Shown here: positions 1 to 6,202 of the stretch, piece by piece
How positions within the stretch are numbered: position 1 is the first letter of the stretch
Layout: the number at the start of each line of letters is the position of its first letter
DNA from: Hydrogenothermaceae bacterium
GTDB lineage: Bacteria > Aquificota > Aquificia > Aquificales > Hydrogenothermaceae
Direction of reading: 5' to 3'
Length of the DNA stretch: 9,572 nucleotides
Assembly: GCA_026985705.1 (NCBI GenBank)
Contig: JALSPY010000188.1
Coordinates: 1-9,572, forward strand
Notes under the pieces: model-generated
Database searches by the model: none
What the model was told of the DNA's origin: nothing
The model's input: only the letters and a program-made list of their open reading frames with translations
Translations under genes and position numbers: made by a program

Positions 1-177
1 AAAAGGGCTGATGTATCAGCTGAAAAGTTAAAGGATTTAAATGGAATATTAGATGTTAAAAGTGAAAACTTTTTAGTTTTTGCTGACATAAATATTAACG
101 ATAATAAATATAAACTTACCTTTCTATTAAAAAGAAATGGAAAAAAGTTTGACATAATTTGGAGAAAGTTATATTAG
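1..177 (+). CDS. 3' end of a GspK-like minor pseudopilin (partial)
   Basis: The window opens inside a reading frame (frame 1) that runs 58 codons to a TAG at 175-177; its 5' end lies outside. The visible tail has a short charged helix (AEKLKDLNGIL), then alternating strands VKSENFLVFADI and YKLTFLLKRNG, and ends with IIWRKLY. The pattern 'v.S..F.v.a.i......y.l..l.kR.....i..wR' resembles the C-terminal beta domain of the type II secretion minor pseudopilin GspK, which caps the pseudopilus tip in the periplasm. This is a pattern match on a short fragment, so the family call is tentative. A related pilus-assembly or general secretion protein is the main alternative. Nothing downstream in the window belongs to that pathway, so the gene is probably the last of an upstream operon. 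Confidence 0.4.
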   Translation, partial: KRADVSAEKLKDLNGILDVKSENFLVFADININDNKYKLTFLLKRNGKKFDIIWRKLY

Positions 178-251
178 TCAAAAGTTTATTTCAATCTATT
201 AATTTTCGTAATAGATATTTTTATAAATAATCTCATAGAGAAAAATAAATT

Positions 252-367
252 ATGCTTATCTTAACTTTAATAATAGATGAAGATTTAAAAAATTACAAAA
301 TAAGACTGGAAGAGAAAGAAGTGAATTAATCAAAGGTTTTACCAATCTTAGAAGAATTGAAAGATAA
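252..367 (+). pseudogene. Broken ribbon-helix-helix (CopG/antitoxin-type) small gene
   Basis: An ATG at 252 opens a frame reading ILTLIIDEDLK, which looks like the beta strand and first helix start of a ribbon-helix-helix repressor, but it stops at 327-329 after 25 codons. In the -1 frame the sequence continues as KLQNKTGRERSELI and ends at a TAA at 365-367. The 'tGR.RSELI' block is characteristic of the second helix of CopG/ParD-type proteins. Joining the frames at the A6 run gives about 38 residues, shorter than a typical RHH protein (about 45) and missing roughly one helical turn between the two blocks. The shift point is a T TTA AAA heptamer at 284-290. The simplest reading is a decayed antitoxin or regulator gene. 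Programmed frameshifting is possible but less likely. No toxin gene is visible next to it. The second-frame stop is embedded in the rnhB ribosome-binding site. Confidence 0.35.
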
Positions 368-381
368 GGAGGAATTAAAAT

Positions 382-984
382 ATGTTGGAAATAGAAAAAA
401 AATTATATGAAAAAGGCTATAAATATATTGTTGGTATAGACGAAGTTGGCAGAGGGGCTTTAGCTGGTCCTGTTGTATCAGCCTGCGTTTTATTCCCTCC
501 ATATACTGAACCTTTTATTTTTAAAGACAGTAAAAAACTTTCAAAGAAAAAAAGAGAAGAACTATTCTTTGAAATAAAGAAAAGAGCTTTAGCTGTAGGT
601 ATAGGTGTAGTAGAGAACACAATTATAGATAAAATTAATATTTACAATGCTACCAAACTTGCAATGAAAAGGGCTCTAGAAGACCTAAAAACTGATTACG
701 AATTTATAATAACAGATTATATAAAATTTGAACCTTATCCTCACATATCACTTCCAAAAGCTGACGAAAAAAGCTTTACTGTAGCTGCCGCATCAATTAT
801 AGCTAAAGTATACAGAGATAAAATTATGGAGGAGTATTCTGAAGTTTATCCCCATTCCTTTGAAAAACACAAAGGATATTTAACTAAACTTCATAAAGAA
901 GAAATTTTAAAGTATGGATTTTCTCCAATTCATAGAAAAAGTTTTAAAATAAAAATACAGAGAAAACTAAAGTTTGGAGAATAA
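382..984 (+). CDS. rnhB: Ribonuclease HII
   Basis: This cytoplasmic endonuclease cuts the RNA strand of RNA/DNA hybrids and initiates removal of single ribonucleotides misincorporated in DNA. The 200-residue length is normal for the family. The signature GIDEVGRGALAGPV at residues 18-31 carries the first two catalytic acids, D20 and E21. D112 in 'IITDY' and D146 in 'AAASIIAKVYRD' complete the expected D-E-D-D metal site. The usual 'KGD' element before the AAASIIAK helix reads KAD here (126-128). The ATG start has a strong TAAGGAGG at 365-372, nine bases upstream. argJ follows after only three bases, so the two are almost certainly cotranscribed. I see no sign of damage. Confidence 0.96.
   Translation: MLEIEKKLYEKGYKYIVGIDEVGRGALAGPVVSACVLFPPYTEPFIFKDSKKLSKKKREELFFEIKKRALAVGIGVVENTIIDKINIYNATKLAMKRALEDLKTDYEFIITDYIKFEPYPHISLPKADEKSFTVAAASIIAKVYRDKIMEEYSEVYPHSFEKHKGYLTKLHKEEILKYGFSPIHRKSFKIKIQRKLKFGE
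976..980 (+). promoter_or_regulatory. Ribosome-binding site fixing the TTG start of argJ
   Basis: GGAGA lies inside the last codons of rnhB and ends seven bases before the TTG at 988. No ATG or GTG with comparable spacing exists, and the ArgJ homology begins within a few codons, so the TTG start is well supported. Confidence 0.7.
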
Positions 985-987
985 AAG

Positions 988-2148
988 TTGAGTATAAAAT
1001 TTGGAGTAGCTAAAGCTGGTATTAAACCTTCTGGAGATTTAGATATTCTTGTTATGAAATTTGATAACTCCGTTTACTCTTTATATCTAACACAAAACTC
1101 ATTAGCTGCTGCACCGGTTATATACGATAGAAGGATAAGGGAAAGTCAAGAAAGAATATCAGCAATTGTTGTAAACAGTGGAAATGCAAATGCTGCTACA
1201 GGTAAAGAGGGTCTAAAAAATGCAGAAGAGATGGCTAAAATAGTAGCTGAAAGATTTAATATATCCCCTTTCAATGTATTAGTTTTTTCTACAGGAATAA
1301 TAGGTGTTCAACTTCCTATGGAAAAAATTAAATCAGGGATAAATAAGGCTATAGATAACTTGGGAGACTGGAATTTAGAGATTTCTGCTAGAGCTATAAT
1401 GACAACAGATAGTTTTCCAAAGTATGCGGAGGAAACAGTTAATATAGAGGGAAAGAAATTTTTTGTTAAAGGTATAGCAAAAGGGGCTGGTATGATACAT
1501 CCATCAATGGCAACTATGCTTGCCTACATATTCACAGATGTGAAAATATCCAAAGAGCTTTTAGATAAAATAACAAAAGATGTTTTAGAAAAAACATTTA
1601 ATTCAATTGATGTAGATGGTTGTGAAAGCACAAATGACAGTGTTCTATTTGTTGCTACAGGAGAAAGTGATATTGAGATAACCGAAGAAAACAAAGATAT
1701 ACTTTTCAACTCCTTATACTCTGTAGCTTTAAAGTTAGCTAAAATGATTGTAAAAGATGGGGAAGGAGCTACAAAACTTATAGAAATAGATGTAGAAAAA
1801 GCTAAAACTGAAGAAGAAGCTAAAAAAGTTGGAGAAATAATAGCTTTATCTAATCTATTTAAAACTGCAATGTTTGGAAATGACCCTAATTGGGGTAGGA
1901 TACTATCTGCAGTAGGTCAACTACATCTTGATATAGACTTTTCTAAAGTTAAACTTTTTATAGGAGACTTCCTTATATATGATGGTAAACCTATAGATTT
2001 TGACAGAAATAAAGCAGAGGATTATTTAAAGAATAATAAAGAAATTAAAGTTAAGTTAGTTTTAAACAGAGGTAAATCTAGCTGGAAGTATTACACTTCA
2101 GATTTAACTTATAAATATATTGAGATTAACGCAGAATATACAACATAA
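988..2148 (+). CDS. argJ: Glutamate N-acetyltransferase / ornithine acetyltransferase (ArgJ)
   Basis: ArgJ moves the acetyl group from N-acetylornithine to glutamate in the cyclic arginine pathway; some members also make N-acetylglutamate from acetyl-CoA. It is cytoplasmic. The 386-residue length is usual. Clear family blocks are VNSGNANAATG, STGIIG at 101-106 (oxyanion hole T102-G103), KGAGMIHPSMATML, DGEGATKLIEIDV and FGNDPNWGRI near the C-terminus. The precursor is expected to self-cleave between A175 and T176 in the 'MATML' motif, T176 becoming the N-terminal nucleophile of the beta chain. The conserved VDG.xSTND block reads VDGCESTND at 209-217, with cysteine where many homologues have aspartate. 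The gene starts with TTG. Three bases separate it from rnhB and eleven from the Cas6-like gene, which implies one operon. Bifunctionality cannot be judged from sequence alone. Confidence 0.96.
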   Translation: MSIKFGVAKAGIKPSGDLDILVMKFDNSVYSLYLTQNSLAAAPVIYDRRIRESQERISAIVVNSGNANAATGKEGLKNAEEMAKIVAERFNISPFNVLVFSTGIIGVQLPMEKIKSGINKAIDNLGDWNLEISARAIMTTDSFPKYAEETVNIEGKKFFVKGIAKGAGMIHPSMATMLAYIFTDVKISKELLDKITKDVLEKTFNSIDVDGCESTNDSVLFVATGESDIEITEENKDILFNSLYSVALKLAKMIVKDGEGATKLIEIDVEKAKTEEEAKKVGEIIALSNLFKTAMFGNDPNWGRILSAVGQLHLDIDFSKVKLFIGDFLIYDGKPIDFDRNKAEDYLKNNKEIKVKLVLNRGKSSWKYYTSDLTYKYIEINAEYTT

Positions 2149-2151
2149 AGG
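2147..2151 (+). promoter_or_regulatory. Ribosome-binding site supporting the start at 2160
   Basis: AAAGG overlaps the argJ stop codon and lies eight bases before the ATG at 2160. A second AGGAG at 2155-2159 abuts that ATG and is too close to serve it. An in-frame TAG at 2154-2156 rules out any earlier start. Confidence 0.45.
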
Positions 2152-2159
2152 TTTAGGAG

Positions 2160-3029
2160 ATGTTTTATTTCAGTGTTTTTAGAACTGTTTTTAATATAAG
2201 AAATAAACTTTATATAGATAACATATTCATTTTTTATTTTATGAAGGAAGTTGAAGAGCGGTTTAAGAAAAAGATATGTTCATATATTGACGGTGTATGT
2301 GATAGATGTCCAATAAAAAATATATGTATATTTCCAAAAATTTTCCTTTATGAAGTCTGGTATGGAAAACCTAACCTTATGATAACTTCTCCTAAATATA
2401 TAAATGAAAATCTTACGAAAGGTAAAAAACTAAAGATAGATTTTGTAATGTTAAATGAAGCAGTAGATAGTTTTAGACTTTTAGAAGAGGCTATAAAAGA
2501 GAGCTGTAAAGAGGCTAACTTTAGTAATTTAATTTATGAAGATGTTTACAATTATAATGTTTTCGCTGACAATTTAGAAAAAATAGATTTTCTAAGTCCA
2601 TTTCCCAAATATGGACTTCAGGAATTCTTAGAGTTAAGATCAGGAGTAAAAAAAGTAAAACTAAAAATTTTTCCTTCCTTTCTAAATCTCTCTGTTGATT
2701 TTAATAATATGTCTAACGATGAGATAAAATTCTTTTTATTTAAGGAATTTTTCAGTAGAATGTCAGAAATTTTTGAAGAAGAAATACAGTTTTCTAACAA
2801 TGTTGAATTAAATGTAAAAAAATTGCAGTGGAAGCAGGTAAATTACGAGGACATTTTCTTAAAAAAGAACATACTCCAATTTAAAAATTATAACTTTTTC
2901 TCAGGGGAATTTATTATAGAAGGAAATTTATCTCCAATTTGGCATATTTTGGAGTTTATCCAAACCTTCGGAATAGGAAGACTTACTAATTATGGGTTTG
3001 GAAAGGTAAAATTGATAGAGCTAATTTAA
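2160..3029 (+). CDS. Cas6-like RAMP protein (putative CRISPR RNA endoribonuclease)
   Basis: The 289-residue protein has the layout of Cas6 proteins of the PF10040 type, which cut CRISPR precursor RNA within the repeats. The N-terminal strand and helix (residues 2-38) are followed by a four-cysteine cluster, C40, C47, C50 and C56 (CDRCPIKNIC), in the place where these proteins often carry a probable zinc knuckle. The C-terminus has a strand FSGEFIIEGNL and the glycine-rich loop GIGRLTNYGFG at 271-281, the RAMP hallmark that contacts RNA. The only histidine is H262, near the C-terminus, whereas characterised Cas6 enzymes usually have the catalytic histidine in the N-terminal half. Activity is therefore uncertain; His-independent Cas6 proteins are known. 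The start at 2160 keeps the first beta strand; the next ATG (2241) would remove it and lacks a ribosome-binding site. No CRISPR repeats or other cas genes are present in the window, and the gene sits behind argJ as an apparent operon member. Confidence 0.72.
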   Translation: MFYFSVFRTVFNIRNKLYIDNIFIFYFMKEVEERFKKKICSYIDGVCDRCPIKNICIFPKIFLYEVWYGKPNLMITSPKYINENLTKGKKLKIDFVMLNEAVDSFRLLEEAIKESCKEANFSNLIYEDVYNYNVFADNLEKIDFLSPFPKYGLQEFLELRSGVKKVKLKIFPSFLNLSVDFNNMSNDEIKFFLFKEFFSRMSEIFEEEIQFSNNVELNVKKLQWKQVNYEDIFLKKNILQFKNYNFFSGEFIIEGNLSPIWHILEFIQTFGIGRLTNYGFGKVKLIELI

Positions 3030-3243
3030 AGAAATTAAAGTTGCCCACAGAGATTGTGAACATAGGCAGGAGTAATGAAGAAAACTAAAATACAGTCTAT
3101 AGCTATATATATAGAAAGTAAAGAAGCATCTTCTATCTGTTTTATTCTAAACTCTTCAATCAAACACTTTTTCCAGTTTTTAATTTAAATTTTTTGTTTT
3201 ATTTTATAAAATAATTACTTTAATTTATTAGGATTAATAGGCT
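3030..3243. other. AT-rich spacer between the Cas6-like gene and the acylation module
   Basis: This 214-base gap has no convincing gene on the + strand. Its first third (3038-3090) is richer in G and C than the rest and can form a small nested hairpin (CACA/TGTG around 3046-3058), but no T-run follows it, so it is not a standard terminator. On the - strand a frame of 49 codons without a recognisable start is open from 3184 to a stop at 3035; it may be chance or a gene remnant. From about 3170 the sequence becomes nearly all A and T, as expected of promoter DNA ahead of the gene at 3244. No CRISPR repeat unit is seen. Confidence 0.5.
3199..3214. promoter_or_regulatory. 16-base perfect AT palindrome with a -10-like core upstream of the SGNH/MBOAT module
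   Basis: The sequence TTATTTTATAAAATAA reads the same on both strands and sits 30-45 bases before the first SGNH start. Its centre contains TATAAAAT, which could act as a -10 element, but I find no good -35 at the right distance. In such AT-rich DNA a palindrome of this length can arise by chance. The regulatory call rests mainly on position at the start of an apparent new transcription unit. Confidence 0.25.
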
Positions 3244-3975
3244 ATGAAGTTTTTAAAAGTTTTTGTTTGGTCTTTACTTTTTATTAGTTTTCTACATGCG
3301 CAGGATTTTATATTTAGTATTGATGGGAACGTGATACCGTCTAACTCCCTTTTAAAGAGCAGTATTAGTGATATTAAACTTAAGAATGAGCTGAAAGATA
3401 TTAGTGAGAAAGAAGAAAAAAAACTTGATTACAGGTTGTTAAAATCTAACACATTTAGGATTTTGTTTGTTGGTGATAGTATGGTTGAAGCTATAAAGAG
3501 ACCATCCAAAAATATATGTAATAAAAAAAGATACGAATGTGATTACCTATTTAAAAGGGGATTAAGGACAGATGCATGGACATATAACGGTTGGTATGGT
3601 GTAAGTTTAATTTTAAAAATAGCTGAGTTTAAACCAAATATTATAGTTATATCCTCTGGAACAAATGATATTTACAATAGAGAAACTCCCTATCAGATTT
3701 ATAAAGATTTTACAAAGCTTATTAATTTAATAAACAATGTTTCGGAAAATGTTAATATCAGTCCTAAAATTATTATAGTTGCACCTCCTATTCCGAATGA
3801 TAAAAATCTTAATAGGGTTTTAAAGAAAAGATTTTCTAATATGAAAAATATATTTGTGATACAATCAAAAAAATTTCATCTAAAACTCTGGGATGGAATA
3901 CATCCAAATATAGACAGTAGCAAAATTTGGGCCCAAAAGATAATAAGCTTTATAGAAAAGGTTAGTAAAAACTGA
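3244..3975 (+). CDS. Secreted SGNH-family hydrolase/acyltransferase (first copy)
   Basis: The 243-residue protein starts with a signal peptide (about residues 1-19, hydrophobic core from V6 to L17, likely cleavage after HA), so it should act in the periplasm or at the cell surface. The SGNH blocks are clear: block I VGDSM with nucleophile S79, block III SGTND with N141, and block V DGIHP with D217 and H220 completing the triad. Between them lies APPIPN, a motif shared with the next gene. Family members of this sort are O-acetyl esterases or O-acyltransferases acting on peptidoglycan or polysaccharides and often pair with an MBOAT protein, as here. AGGA at 3230-3233 is a modest ribosome-binding site. 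Two bases separate its stop from the next ATG, so coexpression is expected. The acyl group and glycan cannot be told from sequence. Confidence 0.82.
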   Translation: MKFLKVFVWSLLFISFLHAQDFIFSIDGNVIPSNSLLKSSISDIKLKNELKDISEKEEKKLDYRLLKSNTFRILFVGDSMVEAIKRPSKNICNKKRYECDYLFKRGLRTDAWTYNGWYGVSLILKIAEFKPNIIVISSGTNDIYNRETPYQIYKDFTKLINLINNVSENVNISPKIIIVAPPIPNDKNLNRVLKKRFSNMKNIFVIQSKKFHLKLWDGIHPNIDSSKIWAQKIISFIEKVSKN

Positions 3976-3977
3976 AA

Positions 3978-4787
3978 ATGATAAATAGGAAACAGTTTGT
4001 TATACTAATTTTACTGCTTCTGATTCCTTGGTTAAATGTTCTTTACTCTTTATATGCAGATAATTTCCCAATATCAGATATTATTCCAACAAATAAATGT
4101 GTTGAGTTAGCTAAGATAAAATATACTGGAGAAAAACTTTTTGCAAAAAAAACAGAACCTTCTATAAAAATTATGGAGAATGCTATTCCGAAAATAGAAG
4201 AGGATAGGAAAGAAAAAAAATCTTTAATAGAAGAAAAAAAAGAAGAGAGCAAATTAAAAACAAGAAAACCTTTAAAAAAGCTTCTTATAGTTGGTGATTC
4301 CTTAGGAGAGGGATTATATCTAGCTTATTATAAAAAGATAAAGAAGGAAAAAAGTTGTTTAAAGGTTAAATTTTTCGTCAAGCATTCAACTACAACTAGA
4401 AACTGGATGAGAAATGAGAGATTTTTAAAGGAGTTAGCTTCTAAAAAGTATGATACGGTTCTTGTTGTTTTGGGAGCAAACGAATTTGCTATTGACAAAG
4501 CTAGCCTCTACTACAATATAAACAAATTTTTAATTAAACTAAAAAAAGTTAATCCTGATATACAGATTTTTTGGGTAGTTCCACCTGTTCCAAACAAAAA
4601 TTTAAGGAAGTATGTTGAAGAGTGTTTAGGTGAAAATTACACTATAGCTATAGATGACTTTTTAAAAGAAATACCACTTTCTAGAGATAATATTCATCCA
4701 GACATAAAGAGAGGAGGATACACAAAACTTTGGCATATAGTTTTAAATAAATTAATGGAGTATAGGGAAATAAATTGCCTGAAGTAA
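3978..4787 (+). CDS. Membrane-anchored SGNH-family hydrolase/acyltransferase (second copy)
   Basis: The 269-residue protein has an uncleaved-looking N-terminal membrane segment (residues 7-25), a lysine/glutamate-rich linker (about 57-100, probably extended or coiled), then an SGNH domain. Block I is VGDSLGEG with S108. Block III is LGANE with N168, where the usual 'GxND' ends in glutamate. Block V is DNIHP with D237 and H240. The segment VVPPVPN matches the equivalent stretch of the preceding gene, so the two are probably divergent duplicates with different anchoring. It should sit on the periplasmic face of the inner membrane, well placed to receive acyl groups from the MBOAT protein, as proposed for PatB or AlgX/AlgJ-type partners. 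Its last 13 bases overlap the MBOAT frame, a sign of translational coupling. Direction of reaction, transfer or removal, is not determinable here. Confidence 0.8.
   Translation: MINRKQFVILILLLLIPWLNVLYSLYADNFPISDIIPTNKCVELAKIKYTGEKLFAKKTEPSIKIMENAIPKIEEDRKEKKSLIEEKKEESKLKTRKPLKKLLIVGDSLGEGLYLAYYKKIKKEKSCLKVKFFVKHSTTTRNWMRNERFLKELASKKYDTVLVVLGANEFAIDKASLYYNINKFLIKLKKVNPDIQIFWVVPPVPNKNLRKYVEECLGENYTIAIDDFLKEIPLSRDNIHPDIKRGGYTKLWHIVLNKLMEYREINCLK
4764..4768 (+). promoter_or_regulatory. Ribosome-binding site supporting the TTG start of the MBOAT gene
   Basis: AGGGA lies inside the preceding gene and ends six bases before the TTG at 4775. The next in-frame ATG would remove the first two membrane segments, so the TTG is the better start. 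Confidence 0.5.
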
Positions 4788-6202
4788 TTGATAGTTGTTT
4801 ACAACATTTAAAAATAGGATATTTTTTATTTTTATTAATTTTACCATTTCTATTTATAACAAGCTTTATAGTTTCTAAGATTAATCTCAAGGTATATAAA
4901 ATTTATCAACTGTTAATAGGAATTATTTATTATTTTCTTCTATTAGAAGGGAATTTAAAACCTTTTATTCTATTCATCCTATTAATTTTAATGAACATAA
5001 TACTTCTATATATACTTAAGTTTAGCAAACACAAGAACATATACTTTTTAAAATTTAAAGCTGATAAATTCTTCTTCATACTGGCAATATTTTTAAATTT
5101 ACTACCTCTAATCTTTATGAAAGATTACATTTCATTAATAAAGTTTGAGCCTAACTATTTTATACAGATAATAGGTTTATCTTACTTTGTCCTAAACTCA
5201 ATCTCTATGTTTGTTGATTATTACGAAGATAAGTTTGAAAAATTTTCTGTTTTAGATATAGCTGTTTACTCTATATACTTTCCAAAAATATTTGCAGGCC
5301 CCTTAGTCAGATTTAAAGATTTTATAGATGAGCTTAACAATAACTATAAAAATAAAAGCTTTTTAACTTTAAACTTCGGTTTATTTCTAATAAGTATTGG
5401 CATTATAAAAAAGTGGCTAGCAGATTATATATTTCAGTATGCAACAAATGTAATTAACAATCCTTTAGGATATTCAGGGGAACAGTTATTTATAACCATA
5501 TATATATACACACTTTATATATTTTTAGACTTTTCAGGATATACAGATATAGCTAGAGGAACATCAACGATTATGGGGATAAACTTACCGGAAAACTTTA
5601 GGTCTCCATATCTTGCGAAAAATTTAAGGGACTTTTGGAGAAGATGGCATATAACACTTTATGAGTGGATTAGGGATTATATCTACATTAAGCTTTTAGG
5701 TGGAAATAGAAAGGGAACAGTTAGAACTTATATAAATATACTTATAGCCTTTACTTTAAGCGGAATTTGGCACGGAAACTATATTAATTATGTGGTCTGG
5801 GGATTTTTTCATGGAATAGGAGTTATATTAAGTAGATTTTATAAAGGAAAAAGTTTTAAGGAAATCTTCATAGGTTGGTTTATAACATTTAATTCGGTAG
5901 CTATTCTATGGATAATATTTGCAATCACAGATTTAGATAAAATAATTATTTACTTTCAAAATCTAGTTTTAAACTTTAATCCAGAAGGACTGTTAGCTTT
6001 TATTGTAGGTAGATACGATATAGTTATCGTTATGCTTATAGGTTATACAATCGCATTTACAGATTGGAAGATAAAAGATGTGATATCAAATTTAGAAGAT
6101 GAAAAAATACTTGTAATTTTCAATTTTGCTATGTATATATTCGCTTTATTACTATTGAACAACAAAGTGGCAGTTTCTCCATTCCTGTATGAAAGCTTTT
6201 AG
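4775..6202 (+). CDS. MBOAT-family membrane O-acyltransferase (AlgI/PatA-like)
   Basis: This 475-residue integral membrane protein has about ten hydrophobic segments and the full AlgI-type signature: FPKIFAGPLVRFKDF, FLDFSGYTDIARG, NFRSPYLAKNLRDFWRRWH with H292, WIRDYIYIKLLGGNRKG, and LSGIWHGNYINYVVWG with the conserved catalytic-type histidine H333. The C-terminal SPFLYESF corresponds to the usual 'PFIYFQF' ending, so the protein is complete. AlgI/PatA proteins take an acyl group, normally acetyl, from a cytoplasmic donor and pass it across the inner membrane to a periplasmic transferase that modifies alginate, cellulose, peptidoglycan or similar glycans. The two SGNH genes directly upstream are the natural partners. 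No glycan-synthesis genes are in the window, so peptidoglycan O-acetylation is as likely as exopolysaccharide modification. A lipoteichoic-acid DltB role is unlikely without dltA/dltC. Confidence 0.9.
   Translation: MPEVIDSCLQHLKIGYFLFLLILPFLFITSFIVSKINLKVYKIYQLLIGIIYYFLLLEGNLKPFILFILLILMNIILLYILKFSKHKNIYFLKFKADKFFFILAIFLNLLPLIFMKDYISLIKFEPNYFIQIIGLSYFVLNSISMFVDYYEDKFEKFSVLDIAVYSIYFPKIFAGPLVRFKDFIDELNNNYKNKSFLTLNFGLFLISIGIIKKWLADYIFQYATNVINNPLGYSGEQLFITIYIYTLYIFLDFSGYTDIARGTSTIMGINLPENFRSPYLAKNLRDFWRRWHITLYEWIRDYIYIKLLGGNRKGTVRTYINILIAFTLSGIWHGNYINYVVWGFFHGIGVILSRFYKGKSFKEIFIGWFITFNSVAILWIIFAITDLDKIIIYFQNLVLNFNPEGLLAFIVGRYDIVIVMLIGYTIAFTDWKIKDVISNLEDEKILVIFNFAMYIFALLLLNNKVAVSPFLYESF

Noticed and set aside
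417..620. Antisense open frame inside rnhB
   Set aside because: It overlaps a clearly functional gene, has no ribosome-binding site, and its serine/phenylalanine-rich translation is the usual shadow of AT-rich coding DNA.
1524..1709. Antisense open frame inside argJ
   Set aside because: It lies fully within conserved ArgJ coding sequence and shows no domain of its own.
2241..2243. Later ATG as start of the Cas6-like gene
   Set aside because: It has no ribosome-binding site and would delete the first beta strand of the RAMP fold.
2618..2800. Antisense open frame inside the Cas6-like gene
   Set aside because: Low-complexity lysine/serine translation opposite a better-supported gene.
3103..3114. 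CTATATATATAG palindrome and nearby TA repeats
   Set aside because: Short alternating TA runs are expected at this base composition, and no T-run follows to make a terminator.
3030..3243. CRISPR repeats near the Cas6-like gene
   Set aside because: I looked for a repeated 25-40 base unit in the spacer and elsewhere in the window and found none.
4043..4252. Antisense open frame in the second SGNH gene
   Set aside because: It is the complement of the lysine/glutamate linker, giving serine/phenylalanine runs that do not look like a protein.
4681..4890. Antisense open frame across the SGNH/MBOAT overlap
   Set aside because: No ribosome-binding site or family similarity, and both + strand genes there are well supported.
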